Assembly: GCA_017305815.1 (NCBI GenBank)
Contig: JAFKJZ010000520.1
Coordinates: forward strand, 1-6,680
Direction: 5' to 3'
Length of the DNA stretch: 6,680 bases
DNA from: Hyphomicrobiales bacterium
GTDB taxonomy: Bacteria > Pseudomonadota > Alphaproteobacteria > Rhizobiales > Kaistiaceae
The position numbers and the translations under genes were made by a program. Under the pieces are notes generated by a model. That model was not told the DNA's origin, ran no database searches, and worked only from the letters and a program-made list of their open reading frames with translations. Below are positions 1-6,455 of this stretch, piece after piece (position 1 is the stretch's first letter; each line of letters begins with the position of its first letter).

Positions 1-168
1 CCGCCGTTCCGCCCGGCCGACTACCTGGCGCTCAACCCGGACGCCGCGCGGGCGCGCGCCGATCCGGCGTCGCACGCGCTGTTCGTCGGCGCCGGCGAAG
101 GCCGCACGCTGTTCCAGCCGGAGCGCCTCGCGCGGCTCTACGAAGGTCTGCTGGCGCAGGGCGAATAG
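1..168 (+). CDS. C-terminal end of a glycosyltransferase/polysaccharide-type protein (5' partial)
   Basis: Frame 1 is open from the window edge to a TAG at 166-168 and gives 55 residues; the start lies outside the window. The visible part contains the pattern F-x-P-x-x-Y-L-A-L-N-P-D-A, then D-P-x-x-H-x-L-F-x-G-x-x-E-G-R near residues 22-36. This resembles the short module (YL..NPDV....DP..HY...G..EGR) that I know from the ends or linkers of many alphaproteobacterial family-2 or family-4 glycosyltransferases and other cell-surface polysaccharide proteins. The enzymatic domain is not in the window, so the specific function cannot be stated. It could equally be a sulfotransferase or a hypothetical protein carrying the same module. 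Codon use matches the neighbours. I am fairly sure it is a real coding end and only moderately sure of the family. Confidence 0.65.
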   Translation, partial: PPFRPADYLALNPDAARARADPASHALFVGAGEGRTLFQPERLARLYEGLLAQGE

Positions 169-177
169 ACCGCAACC

Positions 178-200
178 GGCCGCGGCGACGGCGGCCCTTT
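178..200 (+). terminator. Possible weak terminator hairpin after the partial first gene
   Basis: GGCCGC at 178-183 and GCGGCC at 191-196 form a perfect 6-bp all-GC stem with a 7-base loop, starting 9 bases after the TAG stop. It is followed only by CTTTC, so the T tract is poor. The position fits a transcript end, but short GC palindromes are common by chance in DNA this rich in GC. Confidence 0.3.
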
Positions 201-277
201 CGCGAAGCGGATCTCTCGTCTACCTCTACGGAAGCGTGCCGCGAATCGCCGCTGCCCGTCACGGGAAGCCGTCACCG

Positions 278-454
278 ATGAGCAGCCAGATCCCCGACCA
301 TCCGAGAAACGCCGCCGAGGCAAAGGAGCGCGACGCGCTTCAGCCCGGCTGGCGGGTCATGCTCCGGGTGGTGACGCGCGCGCTCGTCTATGCCGGCATC
401 ATCGCCGCCAGCATCCTGATCTGGTGGGCGATCGGCAGGCTCTTCATCGGCTGA
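278..454 (+). CDS. Small single-pass membrane protein, function unknown
   Basis: This encodes 58 residues from ATG at 278 to TGA at 452-454. I chose ATG 278 over the in-frame GTG at 236 because GGGAAG (263-268) lies 9 bases before the ATG, while the GTG has no properly spaced ribosome site. Residues 1-25 are polar and charged (several Asp, Glu, Lys and Arg), followed by a basic patch (R-V-M-L-R-V-V-T-R). A hydrophobic helix of about 20 residues (about 35-55, A-L-V-Y-A-G-I-I-A-A-S-I-L-I-W-W-A-I-G) runs almost to the C-terminus, ending R-L-F-I-G. By the positive-inside rule the N-terminus is probably cytoplasmic. I do not recognise the family. It is convergent with the TetR gene (15 bp between stops). 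A role with the pump is only a guess. A chance ORF is possible, but the clean split into a charged head and one membrane helix, plus the ribosome site, favour a real gene. Confidence 0.6.
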   Translation: MSSQIPDHPRNAAEAKERDALQPGWRVMLRVVTRALVYAGIIAASILIWWAIGRLFIG

Positions 455-469
455 GCCCACCCTGGTGGA

Positions 470-1123
470 TCATCCGCGCGCCTTTGAAAGCGCCACCTGC
501 TGCGGACAGGCGGCATCGCGGCGGAAGCTTTCCACCAGGCTCTCCAGCGCCATCCGCAGGGTCTTGGCTACCTCGACGTCGAAATCAAAGCGGAGCCAGT
601 TGTCGAGCAGGCCCGACATGAAGCAGTGCAGCGTCGTCGATGCCGTCGTCGCCGTCCATCCTGGCGCCAGCTGGCCGGCCTCGGAGGCCCGCTCGAAGGC
701 GAGACGGAAATTCTCGACCATGGTGTCGTGCATGGAGCGCTGCAGGGTATAGGCCTCCTGCATCTCGCTTAGATATTCGCAGCGCGTGACGGTGATCCTG
801 TAGACCGTGCGCGTGTGCTCGTCAGTGCCGAACAGCTCAATCACGCTGAGCGCCCAGTCGAGAACCGCCCGCAGCGGGTCGGAGGCGTCCTCGAAAGTCC
901 GCGCCAGCCCATTGACGTGCTGGTCGTATGCGCGGGCGAAAATCGCGGTCAGGAGCTCCTGCTTGTTGGCGAAATGCCAGTAGATCGCGCCGCGCGTCAC
1001 GCCGGCCTCCGCCGCGATCCGCTCCAGCGAGGCACCCGCGACGCCGATCTCGATGAACACGGTTTCCGCGGCATCCAGGATGCGTTGCCGAGTTTCCTCA
1101 GACTGAGATTTTGTTCGCCTCAC
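470..1123 (-). CDS. TetR/AcrR-family repressor of the adjacent RND efflux operon
   Basis: This is a 217-residue DNA-binding repressor, close to the usual 190-220 of the family. It starts at GTG (1121-1123). A TAA lies directly before it in frame, so no longer start exists, and AGGAAG (plus-strand 1132-1137) sits 8 bases upstream. The N-terminal TetR domain covers about residues 10-57, with the helix-turn-helix near 32-51. It includes the recognition segment T-R-G-A-I-Y-W-H-F (43-51) and the following N-K-x-E-L-L, both near-identical to AcrR and TtgR. The C-terminal ligand and dimer domain keeps the T-x-x-C-E motif (Cys115-Glu116), seen as H-K-C-E in AcrR/TtgR, and a late F-x-x-G-L-x-x-x-W-L segment (about 168-177). 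It is divergent from the adaptor gene across 87 bp containing inverted repeats. This is the standard arrangement for autoregulated local repression of acrAB-type pumps, relieved by a hydrophobic or aromatic ligand. The ligand cannot be read from sequence. The family call is firm and the target is inferred from position. Confidence 0.93.
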   Translation of the reverse strand: MRRTKSQSEETRQRILDAAETVFIEIGVAGASLERIAAEAGVTRGAIYWHFANKQELLTAIFARAYDQHVNGLARTFEDASDPLRAVLDWALSVIELFGTDEHTRTVYRITVTRCEYLSEMQEAYTLQRSMHDTMVENFRLAFERASEAGQLAPGWTATTASTTLHCFMSGLLDNWLRFDFDVEVAKTLRMALESLVESFRRDAACPQQVALSKARG

Positions 1124-1131
1124 TTAGCAAG

Positions 1132-1137
1132 CTTCCT
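1132..1137 (-). promoter_or_regulatory. Ribosome binding site deciding the GTG start of the TetR gene
   Basis: Read on the minus strand this is AGGAAG, 8 bases before the GTG at 1123. The in-frame TAA immediately before the GTG rules out any longer protein. Confidence 0.7.
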
Positions 1138-1164
1138 TTACATACAGCGATGCAGGTATATATG
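1137..1164 (+). promoter_or_regulatory. Candidate sigma-70 promoter of the efflux operon
   Basis: TTTACA (1137-1142) matches the -35 consensus TTGACA at 5 of 6 positions. After 16 bases, TATATG (1159-1164) matches TATAAT at 4 of 6; TATGCT (1161-1166) with 18 bases is an equal alternative. Transcription would begin near 1171, leaving a leader of about 40 bases before ATG 1211. The intergenic stretch 1124-1210 is only about 41% GC in a much richer background, as expected for a promoter. I could not pick a convincing promoter for the divergent TetR gene, though it must lie in the same 87 bp or just beyond it. Confidence 0.5.
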
Positions 1165-1174
1165 CTGTACTGCA
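1143..1174. promoter_or_regulatory. Overlapping inverted repeats, probable TetR operator
   Basis: Two perfect inverted repeats overlap here. TACAGC (1143-1148) pairs with GCTGTA (1164-1169), spanning 27 bp. TGCAG (1151-1155) pairs with CTGCA (1170-1174), spanning 24 bp, the same length as the known AcrR operator. A smaller GCA/TGC palindrome around TATATA (1152-1165) lies inside. The repeats fall between and over the -35 and -10 of the candidate efflux promoter, so a bound repressor would block RNA polymerase. Operators of AcrR-type regulators are pseudo-palindromes with TACA/TGTA-type arms, which the first pair resembles. Which repeat is bound, or whether two dimers bind, cannot be decided from sequence. 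Confidence 0.55.
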
Positions 1175-1194
1175 ATAGATCCAGACATCTCATA

Positions 1195-1207
1195 TTTGCG
1201 GTGCAAA
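1195..1207 (+). repeat. Small palindrome just before the adaptor start codon
   Basis: TTTGC (1195-1199) and GCAAA (1203-1207) are perfect inverted repeats around GGT and end 3 bases before ATG 1211. In RNA this would be a 5-bp hairpin in the translation initiation region, where no good Shine-Dalgarno sequence is visible. It may be chance. Confidence 0.35.
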
Positions 1208-1210
1208 ACC

Positions 1211-2371
1211 ATGCGCTTGGCCTCCTTCGCCCGCCAAACCCTATCAACGCTCTTCCTCGGCGCCAGCCTCCTGGCGCTACCCGCGACGGCCATGGCACAG
1301 GCGCCGGCCGCCCCGCCGCCGCCTAGCGTCGAGCTCACCACGCTCAACGCGCGCGAAGTGCCGATCAGCTACAGCTATGCCGGCCGCGTCTCGGCGTTCC
1401 GCGAAGTCCAGGTGCGCGCCCAGGTCGGCGGCATCCTGATGGAGCGGGCCTATGTCGAGGGCGCGCGGGTGAAGGCCGGCGACGTGCTGTTCCGCGTCGA
1501 TCCCAAGACCTATGAGGCAGAGGTCGCCAAGGCCGAGGCGCAGTTGCAGACCGCCGAGGCGCAGCTGGCCCAGGCGAACCGCGACAAGGTCCGCGCCGTC
1601 GAGCTGTTCAGCCGCCAGGTTGGCTCGCAGAAGACCCGCGACGACGCCCTTTCGGCGGTCGAGCTCGCCGAAGCATCCGTCGCCGCGGCCAGGGCGCAGC
1701 TGAAGGCCGCCCAGATCAATCTCGACTATGCGACGGTGCGCGCGCCGATCGACGGCGTCACCAGCCTCGACGTCGTGCCGGAAGGCAGCCTGATCGGCGT
1801 CGGCAGCACCGACAGCCTGCTGACGACGATCACCCAGCTCGACCCGGTCTATGTGAACTTCTCCTTCACCGATGCGAATGCCGCCGAGATCCGCGAGATC
1901 GCCGAGGCGCACAAGCATCCGACCGCCGGCAACAAGCTGATCGCCAGCATCACCTTCGGCGACGGCTCCGCCTACGAGAAGACCGGCGAGATCGACTTCA
2001 CCTCGGCCAGCATCGACACGCAGACCGGCACGATCCGCTCGCGCGCCGTGTTCGCCAATCCGGACTTCCGCCTGATCCCCGGCCAGTTCGTGCGCGTGAC
2101 CATCAGCGGCATGTCGCTGCCGCAGGCGATCGTCATCCCCGAAATTGCCGTGCTGCAGGGGCCGCAGGGCAAGTTCGTCTACACCGTGGACGACAAGGGC
2201 GTCGCCGCCATGGCGCCGGTGACGCTCGGCCAGTCGGTCGAGGGCGGCTGGGTCGTGACCGCCGGCCTCAAGTCCGGTGACCAGGTCGTCACCTCCGGCG
2301 TCATCAAGGTCCGTCCGGGGGCGCCGGTCGCGGCCGCCAAGACGATCGTCCAGACAGCGCAGGCGAACTGA
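1211..2371 (+). CDS. RND efflux periplasmic adaptor (membrane fusion protein, AcrA/MexA type)
   Basis: This 386-residue periplasmic adaptor links the RND pump to an outer-membrane channel; AcrA has 397. The same frame is open back to 815, but ATG 1211 is chosen because a signal peptide begins exactly there and the upstream part lies antisense to the TetR gene. The signal is R2...R8, a hydrophobic core at 9-23, then A-M-A before Gln30 (signal peptidase I site). There is no lipobox cysteine, so unlike AcrA and MexA it is not lipid-anchored. The two lipoyl half-motifs are near 60-98 ([11 protein letters not shown], then [12 protein letters not shown]) and 174-197 ([10 protein letters not shown]). 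The Ala/Glu-rich coiled-coil hairpin between them carries R118-x3-L122-x6-S129, the TolC-docking RLS motif of AcrA. The beta-barrel and membrane-proximal domains follow, with [13 protein letters not shown] (281-293) and L-x-P-G-Q-F-V-R-V. Its TGA overlaps the pump ATG by one base. The ribosome site is weak. Confidence 0.95.
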   Translation: MRLASFARQTLSTLFLGASLLALPATAMAQAPAAPPPPSVELTTLNAREVPISYSYAGRVSAFREVQVRAQVGGILMERAYVEGARVKAGDVLFRVDPKTYEAEVAKAEAQLQTAEAQLAQANRDKVRAVELFSRQVGSQKTRDDALSAVELAEASVAAARAQLKAAQINLDYATVRAPIDGVTSLDVVPEGSLIGVGSTDSLLTTITQLDPVYVNFSFTDANAAEIREIAEAHKHPTAGNKLIASITFGDGSAYEKTGEIDFTSASIDTQTGTIRSRAVFANPDFRLIPGQFVRVTISGMSLPQAIVIPEIAVLQGPQGKFVYTVDDKGVAAMAPVTLGQSVEGGWVVTAGLKSGDQVVTSGVIKVRPGAPVAAAKTIVQTAQAN

Positions 2372-5300
2372 TGAACCGCTTCTTCGTCGACCGGCCCGTC
2401 TTCGCGGCCGTCATCTCGATCGTCATCGTGCTGGCGGGCATCCTCGCCATGCGCGCGCTGCCGATCGCCCAGTATCCGGAACTGACGCCGCCGCAGGTGG
2501 TCGTCAACGCCACCTATCCCGGCGCCAGCGCCGACGTGCTGACACAGACGGTCGCGGCGCCACTCGAAGAGCAGATCAACGGCGTCGAGGACATGCTCTA
2601 CATGCAGTCGATCAACTCGGGCTCCGGCTCGATGCGGCTGATCGTGACCTTCGCCACCGGGACCGACGCCGACCAGGCGACGATCAACGTCAACAACCGC
2701 GTGCAGCGCGCCCTCTCGGCGCTGCCGTCGGAAGTGCAGCGGCTCGGCGTCACGGTCAACAAGCAGTCGAGCTCGATCCTCGCGGTCATCGCGCTGACCT
2801 CGAACAACCCGCAATACGACTCCGTCTACCTGGCCAACTACGCGCTGCTCAACGTCATCGACGAGCTGAAGCGCACGCCGGGCGTCGGCGAGGCGAACCT
2901 GTTCAGCCGCGAAAACTACGCCATGCGCATCTGGCTGCGCCCGGACAAGCTGGCGCAGTTCGGCCTGACGACCGACGACGTCGCCACCGCCGTCCGCGAG
3001 CAGAACCAGCAATACGCCGCCGGCCGCGTCGGCGATCCGCCGACCGCGGGCCAGCTGACCTATTCCTACGCCGTCACCACCGATGGCCGCCTGCCCGACC
3101 CCGAGGCCTTCGGCAACATCATCCTGCGCTCGGATTCGAACGGCTCGACGCTGCGGCTGCGCGACGTCGCGCGCATCGACCTCGGCGCCCAGGACTATGG
3201 CTTCAAGGCCATCCTGGACGGCCAGCCGACCGTGCCGATCGGCATCTACCTGCAGCCGGGCGCCAACGCGCTCAACACGATCGAGGCGGTCAAGGCCAAG
3301 CTGGACGAGATCCAGACGCGGATGCCGGAAGGCGTCAGCTACAGGATCCCCTATGACACGACCCTGTTCGTGCAGGCCTCGATCGACGAGGTGATCAAGA
3401 CCTTCATCGAGGCGCTGATCCTCGTGGTGGTGGTCGTCTTCGTCTTCCTGCAGAACTGGCGGGCGACGCTGATTCCGCTGATCGCCGTGCCGGTGTCCAT
3501 CCTTGGCACCTTCGCGGGCATGTATCTGCTCGGCTTCTCGATCAACCTGCTGACGCTGTTCGGCCTCGTGCTCGCGATCGGCATCGTCGTCGACGACGCC
3601 ATCGTCGTGCTCGAGAACGTCGAGCGCATCATGACGACGGAAAAGCTGCCGCCGCGCGAGGCTACCATCAAGGCGATGGGCGAAGTGACGGGTCCCGTCA
3701 TCGCCATCGTGCTGGTGCTCGTCTCGGTGTTCGTGCCGGTGGCGTTCATGGGCGGCCTGGCGGGCGAAATGTATCGCCAGTTCGCGATCACCATCGCCGT
3801 CTCCGTTACCCTCTCCGGCATCGTCGCCCTGACGCTGACGCCGGCGCTCTGCGCCCTGCTGCTGAAGCCGGGCCATCACGAGCCGATCCTGCCGTTCCGC
3901 CTGTTCAACCGCTTCTTCGACCGGCTGACGCGCGGCTATACGGCCGGCGTGCGCTTCTTCCTGAAGCGGGCCCTGCTCGGCGTGACGCTGTTCGCCGTCA
4001 TGATCGGCGCCATGGGCTATCTCGCCATGAAGATCCCCGGCGCGCTCGTGCCGGAAGAAGATCAGGGCGTCATCCTGACGGTCGGCATCCTGCCGCCGGC
4101 CGCGGCCCTGTCGCGCACCGCCGACGTCATGTCGACCGTGAACGACAATGTGTCGAAGCACCCGGCCGTGCAGAGCGTGCTCGCCTTCTCCGGCTTCGAC
4201 CTGCTCGCGGGCTCGCAGTCGCCAAGCGCCGGCGCCGCCTTCGTCAAGCTGAAGGACTGGGAAGAGCGGAAGACCCCGGATCTCGACGCGCGCGCCATGC
4301 CCGGCCAGGTGATGGGCATGAACGCCGGTATCCAGGACGGCATGGTTCTCGCCTTCAACCCGCCGCCGATCCAGGGCCTGAGCACGACGGGCGGCTTCGA
4401 GCTGTACGTGCAGGACCGCGCCGGCGCCGGAACCCCGCAATTGCTGGCGACGACCCAGGCGCTGGTCGAGGCCGCCGCCAAGCGTCCGGAGCTCGCCGGC
4501 GTCCGCACGACGCTTGCGACCAACGTCCCGCAGTACAAGATCAATGTCGACCGCGAGAAGGCCAAGGCCCTCGGCGTGCCGTTGACCTCGATCTTCGCCA
4601 CCATGCAGGCGACCTTCGGCAGCCTGTACGTCAACGACTTCACGCTCTATGGCCGCAATTTCCAGGTCAAGCTGCAGTCGGAGGCGAACTTCCGCGAGAA
4701 GCCGGAGGACCTGCGCCAGGTCTTCGTCCGCGCCGACGGCGGCAGCATGATCCCGCTCGACGCGCTCGTGCATGTCGAACGGACGATCGGACCGGACCTG
4801 CTGGAGCGCTTCAACAACTTCCCCGCCGCCAAGGTGATGGGCAATCCTGCACCGGGCTACTCGTCCGGCCAGGCGCTGGCAGCCATCCGCGAAGTGGCGG
4901 CGGAAGCGCTGCCGCCGAACTACACCGTCGCCTGGACGGGCTCCGCCTACCAGGAAATCGCCACCGGCGGCACCGGCCAGCAGGCGCTGATCTTCGGCAT
5001 CATCATGGTGTTCCTGATCCTCGCCGCCCAGTATGAGCGCTGGTCGCTGCCGCTCGCCGTCATCCTGGCGGTGCCGTTCGCGCTGTTCGGTGCGTTCCTC
5101 GCCATCTGGCTGCGCGGGCTCAGCAACGACGTCTACTTCCAGATCGGTCTGGTCACCCTGATCGGTCTGGCGGCGAAGAACGCGATCCTGATCGTCGAGT
5201 TCGCCGTGATCAAGCGCGAGGAGGGCATGAGCGCCTTCGACGCCGCGCTCGAGGCGGCGCGCCTGCGCTTCCGCCCGATCATCATGACGTCGCTGGCCTT

Positions 5301-5526
5301 CATCCTCGGCGTGGTGCCGCTGGCGATCTCGACGGGCGCCGGCTCCGCCAGCCGCCATTCGATCGGCACCGGCGTCATCGGCGGCATGCTGGCGGCGACC
5401 TTCATCGCCACCTTCTTCATCCCGCTGTTCTACCGGCTGATCGGTGGCGGCAAGGACAAGAAAGCGGAGGCGACGACGACGCCCCCGGCCGCACCGGCGC
5501 CGGCCGCCCGCCAGGAACCCGCCTGA
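2371..5526 (+). CDS. RND multidrug efflux transporter, inner-membrane permease (AcrB/MexF type, HAE1 family)
   Basis: This is a complete 1051-residue proton/drug antiporter (AcrB 1049, MexF about 1060) working as a trimer in the inner membrane. The start opens with the family signature F-F-V-D-R-P-V-F-A. There are 12 membrane helices: one near 10-28, five near 339-492, one near 536-554 and five near 866-1020, with two large periplasmic loops forming porter and docking domains. The proton relay is intact: Asp408 and Asp409 (G-I-V-V-D-D-A) in helix 4, Lys936 ([11 protein letters not shown]) in helix 10, and Arg966 and Thr973 (M-T-S-L-A-F) in helix 11. These correspond to AcrB D407, D408, K940, R971 and T978. 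In the drug pocket, AcrB F178, F615 and F628 are kept (F178, F609, F624) but F136, F610 and F617 become Ile136, Leu604 and Leu611, and the switch loop is two residues longer. Loop features such as F-N-P-P-P-I-x-G-L recall MexF/OqxB-type pumps. Substrates are not predictable. An Ala/Pro-rich tail (about 1025-1051) is presumably cytoplasmic. Translation is coupled to the adaptor by a TGATG overlap, with AGG 7 bases upstream. No outer-membrane factor gene follows. Confidence 0.97.
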   Translation: MNRFFVDRPVFAAVISIVIVLAGILAMRALPIAQYPELTPPQVVVNATYPGASADVLTQTVAAPLEEQINGVEDMLYMQSINSGSGSMRLIVTFATGTDADQATINVNNRVQRALSALPSEVQRLGVTVNKQSSSILAVIALTSNNPQYDSVYLANYALLNVIDELKRTPGVGEANLFSRENYAMRIWLRPDKLAQFGLTTDDVATAVREQNQQYAAGRVGDPPTAGQLTYSYAVTTDGRLPDPEAFGNIILRSDSNGSTLRLRDVARIDLGAQDYGFKAILDGQPTVPIGIYLQPGANALNTIEAVKAKLDEIQTRMPEGVSYRIPYDTTLFVQASIDEVIKTFIEALILVVVVVFVFLQNWRATLIPLIAVPVSILGTFAGMYLLGFSINLLTLFGLVLAIGIVVDDAIVVLENVERIMTTEKLPPREATIKAMGEVTGPVIAIVLVLVSVFVPVAFMGGLAGEMYRQFAITIAVSVTLSGIVALTLTPALCALLLKPGHHEPILPFRLFNRFFDRLTRGYTAGVRFFLKRALLGVTLFAVMIGAMGYLAMKIPGALVPEEDQGVILTVGILPPAAALSRTADVMSTVNDNVSKHPAVQSVLAFSGFDLLAGSQSPSAGAAFVKLKDWEERKTPDLDARAMPGQVMGMNAGIQDGMVLAFNPPPIQGLSTTGGFELYVQDRAGAGTPQLLATTQALVEAAAKRPELAGVRTTLATNVPQYKINVDREKAKALGVPLTSIFATMQATFGSLYVNDFTLYGRNFQVKLQSEANFREKPEDLRQVFVRADGGSMIPLDALVHVERTIGPDLLERFNNFPAAKVMGNPAPGYSSGQALAAIREVAAEALPPNYTVAWTGSAYQEIATGGTGQQALIFGIIMVFLILAAQYERWSLPLAVILAVPFALFGAFLAIWLRGLSNDVYFQIGLVTLIGLAAKNAILIVEFAVIKREEGMSAFDAALEAARLRFRPIIMTSLAFILGVVPLAISTGAGSASRHSIGTGVIGGMLAATFIATFFIPLFYRLIGGGKDKKAEATTTPPAAPAPAARQEPA

Positions 5527-5539
5527 GGCCCCAGGCCTC
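5525..5539 (+). repeat. Hairpin overlapping the stop codon of the RND gene
   Basis: GAGGCC (5525-5530) and GGCCTC (5534-5539) form a perfect 6-bp stem with a CCA loop, using the last two bases of the TGA stop. GCC (5521-5523) and GGC (5540-5542) could extend it past a bulged T. No T tract follows, so it is not itself a terminator. It may protect the mRNA 3' end ahead of the true terminator. Confidence 0.45.
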
Positions 5540-5554
5540 GGCACCGCCCAAACG

Positions 5555-5590
5555 AAAGGGGCGACGCCAGACCGGCGTCGCCCCTTTTTT
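5555..5590 (+). terminator. Strong intrinsic terminator of the efflux operon, possibly used from both sides
   Basis: GGGGCGACGCC (5558-5568) and GGCGTCGCCCC (5574-5584) form a perfect 11-bp stem with a 5-base loop (AGACC), followed by six T (5585-5590). AAA (5555-5557) can pair with the first three T for 14 bp. It lies 28 bases after the pump's TGA. Read on the minus strand, the stem is followed by TTTCGTTTG, so it could also weakly stop transcripts of the convergent SDR operon. Confidence 0.9.
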
Positions 5591-5607
5591 CTTGTCCGTC
5601 CCGAAGC

Positions 5608-5622
5608 CACGCCAAAGGCGTG
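5608..5622 (-). repeat. Small hairpin downstream of the SDR gene
   Basis: CACGCC (5608-5613) and GGCGTG (5617-5622) form a perfect 6-bp stem with a 3-base loop, 10 bases beyond the SDR stop as read on the minus strand. No T tract follows on either strand, so termination by it alone is doubtful. It may act with the strong hairpin at 5555-5590. Confidence 0.4.
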
Positions 5623-5632
5623 ACGCCGGCGC

Positions 5633-6442
5633 CTAGATCAGGCGCGGGAACGCATCAGCATCGGGGGCATTGGCCCAGCTCAGCAGCGTCTGGCCGCCAT
5701 CGATCAACCAGTCGACGCCGGTGACATGACGGGCGTCGTCGCTGGCGAGGAAGGCGACCGCCGCCGCGACGTCCTCCGGCTGGCCGATGCGGCGCAGCGG
5801 GATGCGGTCGGAGAAGCGCTTGGTGCTCGCCTCGAAGGCCGCCTGGTCGGCCGCCGGGACGCCCAGCGTCGTCTGGATCACGCCCGGGCAGATCGCATTG
5901 ATGCGGATGCCATAGGCGGCGCAATCGAGCGCCGCGACCTTGGTCAGGCCGACGACGGCGTGCTTGCTGGCCGTATAGGGCGAGCCGCCCGGCAGCACGT
6001 CCCAGCCCGCCATGGACGAGCCCATGTTGACGATGGCGCCGCCCTGCTTCTGCGCGATCATGATGCGGACGACGGCCTGCTGGACGATGAAGATGCCGCG
6101 CAGGTTGATCCGGATCACCCGGTCCCATTCCTCCAGCGGCAGGTCATAGACCGGCGCTGGCGTGCCGGAGATGCCGGCATTGTTGAACAGCACGTCGATG
6201 CGGCCGAAACGGGCGACGACGGCGGCAAGCGCCTGGTCGACGGCCGCCGGCTCCGTGACGTCGGCGGCGACCGCGAACGCCTTGTCGCCGAGTTCGGCCG
6301 CCAGCGCCTCGGCGCGTCCGCCGTCCTGATCGAGGATGGCGACGCCCGCCGCGCCCTCGGCGAGGAAGCGGCGCACGGCCGCCTGTCCGATGGCGCCCGC
6401 GCCGCCCGTCACCACAACGATCTTGTCCACGAACCGCGTCAT
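5633..6442 (-). CDS. Classical short-chain dehydrogenase/reductase (SDR), NAD(P)-dependent
   Basis: This is a 269-residue cytoplasmic oxidoreductase of the usual SDR size (about 250). The start is ATG 6442 because TTGGAG (plus-strand 6450-6455) sits 7 bases upstream; the longer frame to 6517 would overlap the preceding gene. The cofactor-binding glycine motif is T-G-G-A-G-A-I-G at 12-19. Asp38 at the end of strand 2 (I-L-D-Q-D) suggests preference for NAD over NADP. Asp61-Val contacts the adenine in the family, and N-N-A-G is at 87-90. The catalytic tetrad is complete: Asn113, Ser143, Tyr156 and Lys160 (Y-T-A-S-K). C-P-G (185-187) follows, and the usual D-G-G end is near 248-250. About 19 further residues (Q-T-L-L-S-W-A-N...) extend past it. 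The substrate is probably a secondary alcohol, sugar or ketone, but cannot be named. It is the second visible gene of an operon behind an epimerase/dehydratase-type gene, 13 bases away, and convergent with the pump. Sugar or polyol redox metabolism is the likeliest setting. Confidence 0.93.
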   Translation of the reverse strand: MTRFVDKIVVVTGGAGAIGQAAVRRFLAEGAAGVAILDQDGGRAEALAAELGDKAFAVAADVTEPAAVDQALAAVVARFGRIDVLFNNAGISGTPAPVYDLPLEEWDRVIRINLRGIFIVQQAVVRIMIAQKQGGAIVNMGSSMAGWDVLPGGSPYTASKHAVVGLTKVAALDCAAYGIRINAICPGVIQTTLGVPAADQAAFEASTKRFSDRIPLRRIGQPEDVAAAVAFLASDDARHVTGVDWLIDGGQTLLSWANAPDADAFPRLI

Positions 6443-6449
6443 TGACGGT

Positions 6450-6455
6450 CTCCAA
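6450..6455 (-). promoter_or_regulatory. Ribosome binding site deciding the SDR start
   Basis: On the minus strand TTGGAG lies between the TGA of the upstream gene and the SDR ATG, 7 bases before the ATG. It favours the start at 6442 over the longer frame and shows that the two genes are co-transcribed. Confidence 0.75.

Noticed and set aside
32..323. Minus-strand open frames in the first 320 bases
   Set aside because: They are Arg/Pro/Ala-rich shadows without motifs or ribosome sites, and they oppose the plausible plus-strand coding end at 1-168.
457..468. CCAC/GTGG mini-hairpin between the small gene and the TetR gene as a terminator
   Set aside because: The stem is only 4 bp with a 4-base loop and no T tract on either strand, which is not distinguishable from chance.
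815..1210. N-terminal extension of the adaptor reading frame
   Set aside because: It lies antisense to the TetR gene and crosses the promoter region. The signal peptide begins exactly at ATG 1211, so the extension is chance openness.
2277..3356. Plus-strand open frame of 359 codons overlapping the adaptor end and the pump start
   Set aside because: It is a frame-shifted shadow of the pump gene with an Arg-rich, motif-free translation and no ribosome site.
2179..5610. Very long minus-strand open frame (1143 codons) antisense to the RND gene
   Set aside because: It mirrors the pump gene in a GC-rich genome, where stop codons are rare in the antisense frame. The translation is Arg/Asp/Glu/His/Gln-rich, low in complexity, with no domain or motif, whereas the plus strand has full HAE1 conservation.
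5726..6445. Plus-strand open frame of 239 codons across the SDR gene
   Set aside because: It is an antisense shadow rich in Arg, Asp and Ala with no domain. The minus strand carries the complete SDR catalytic set.
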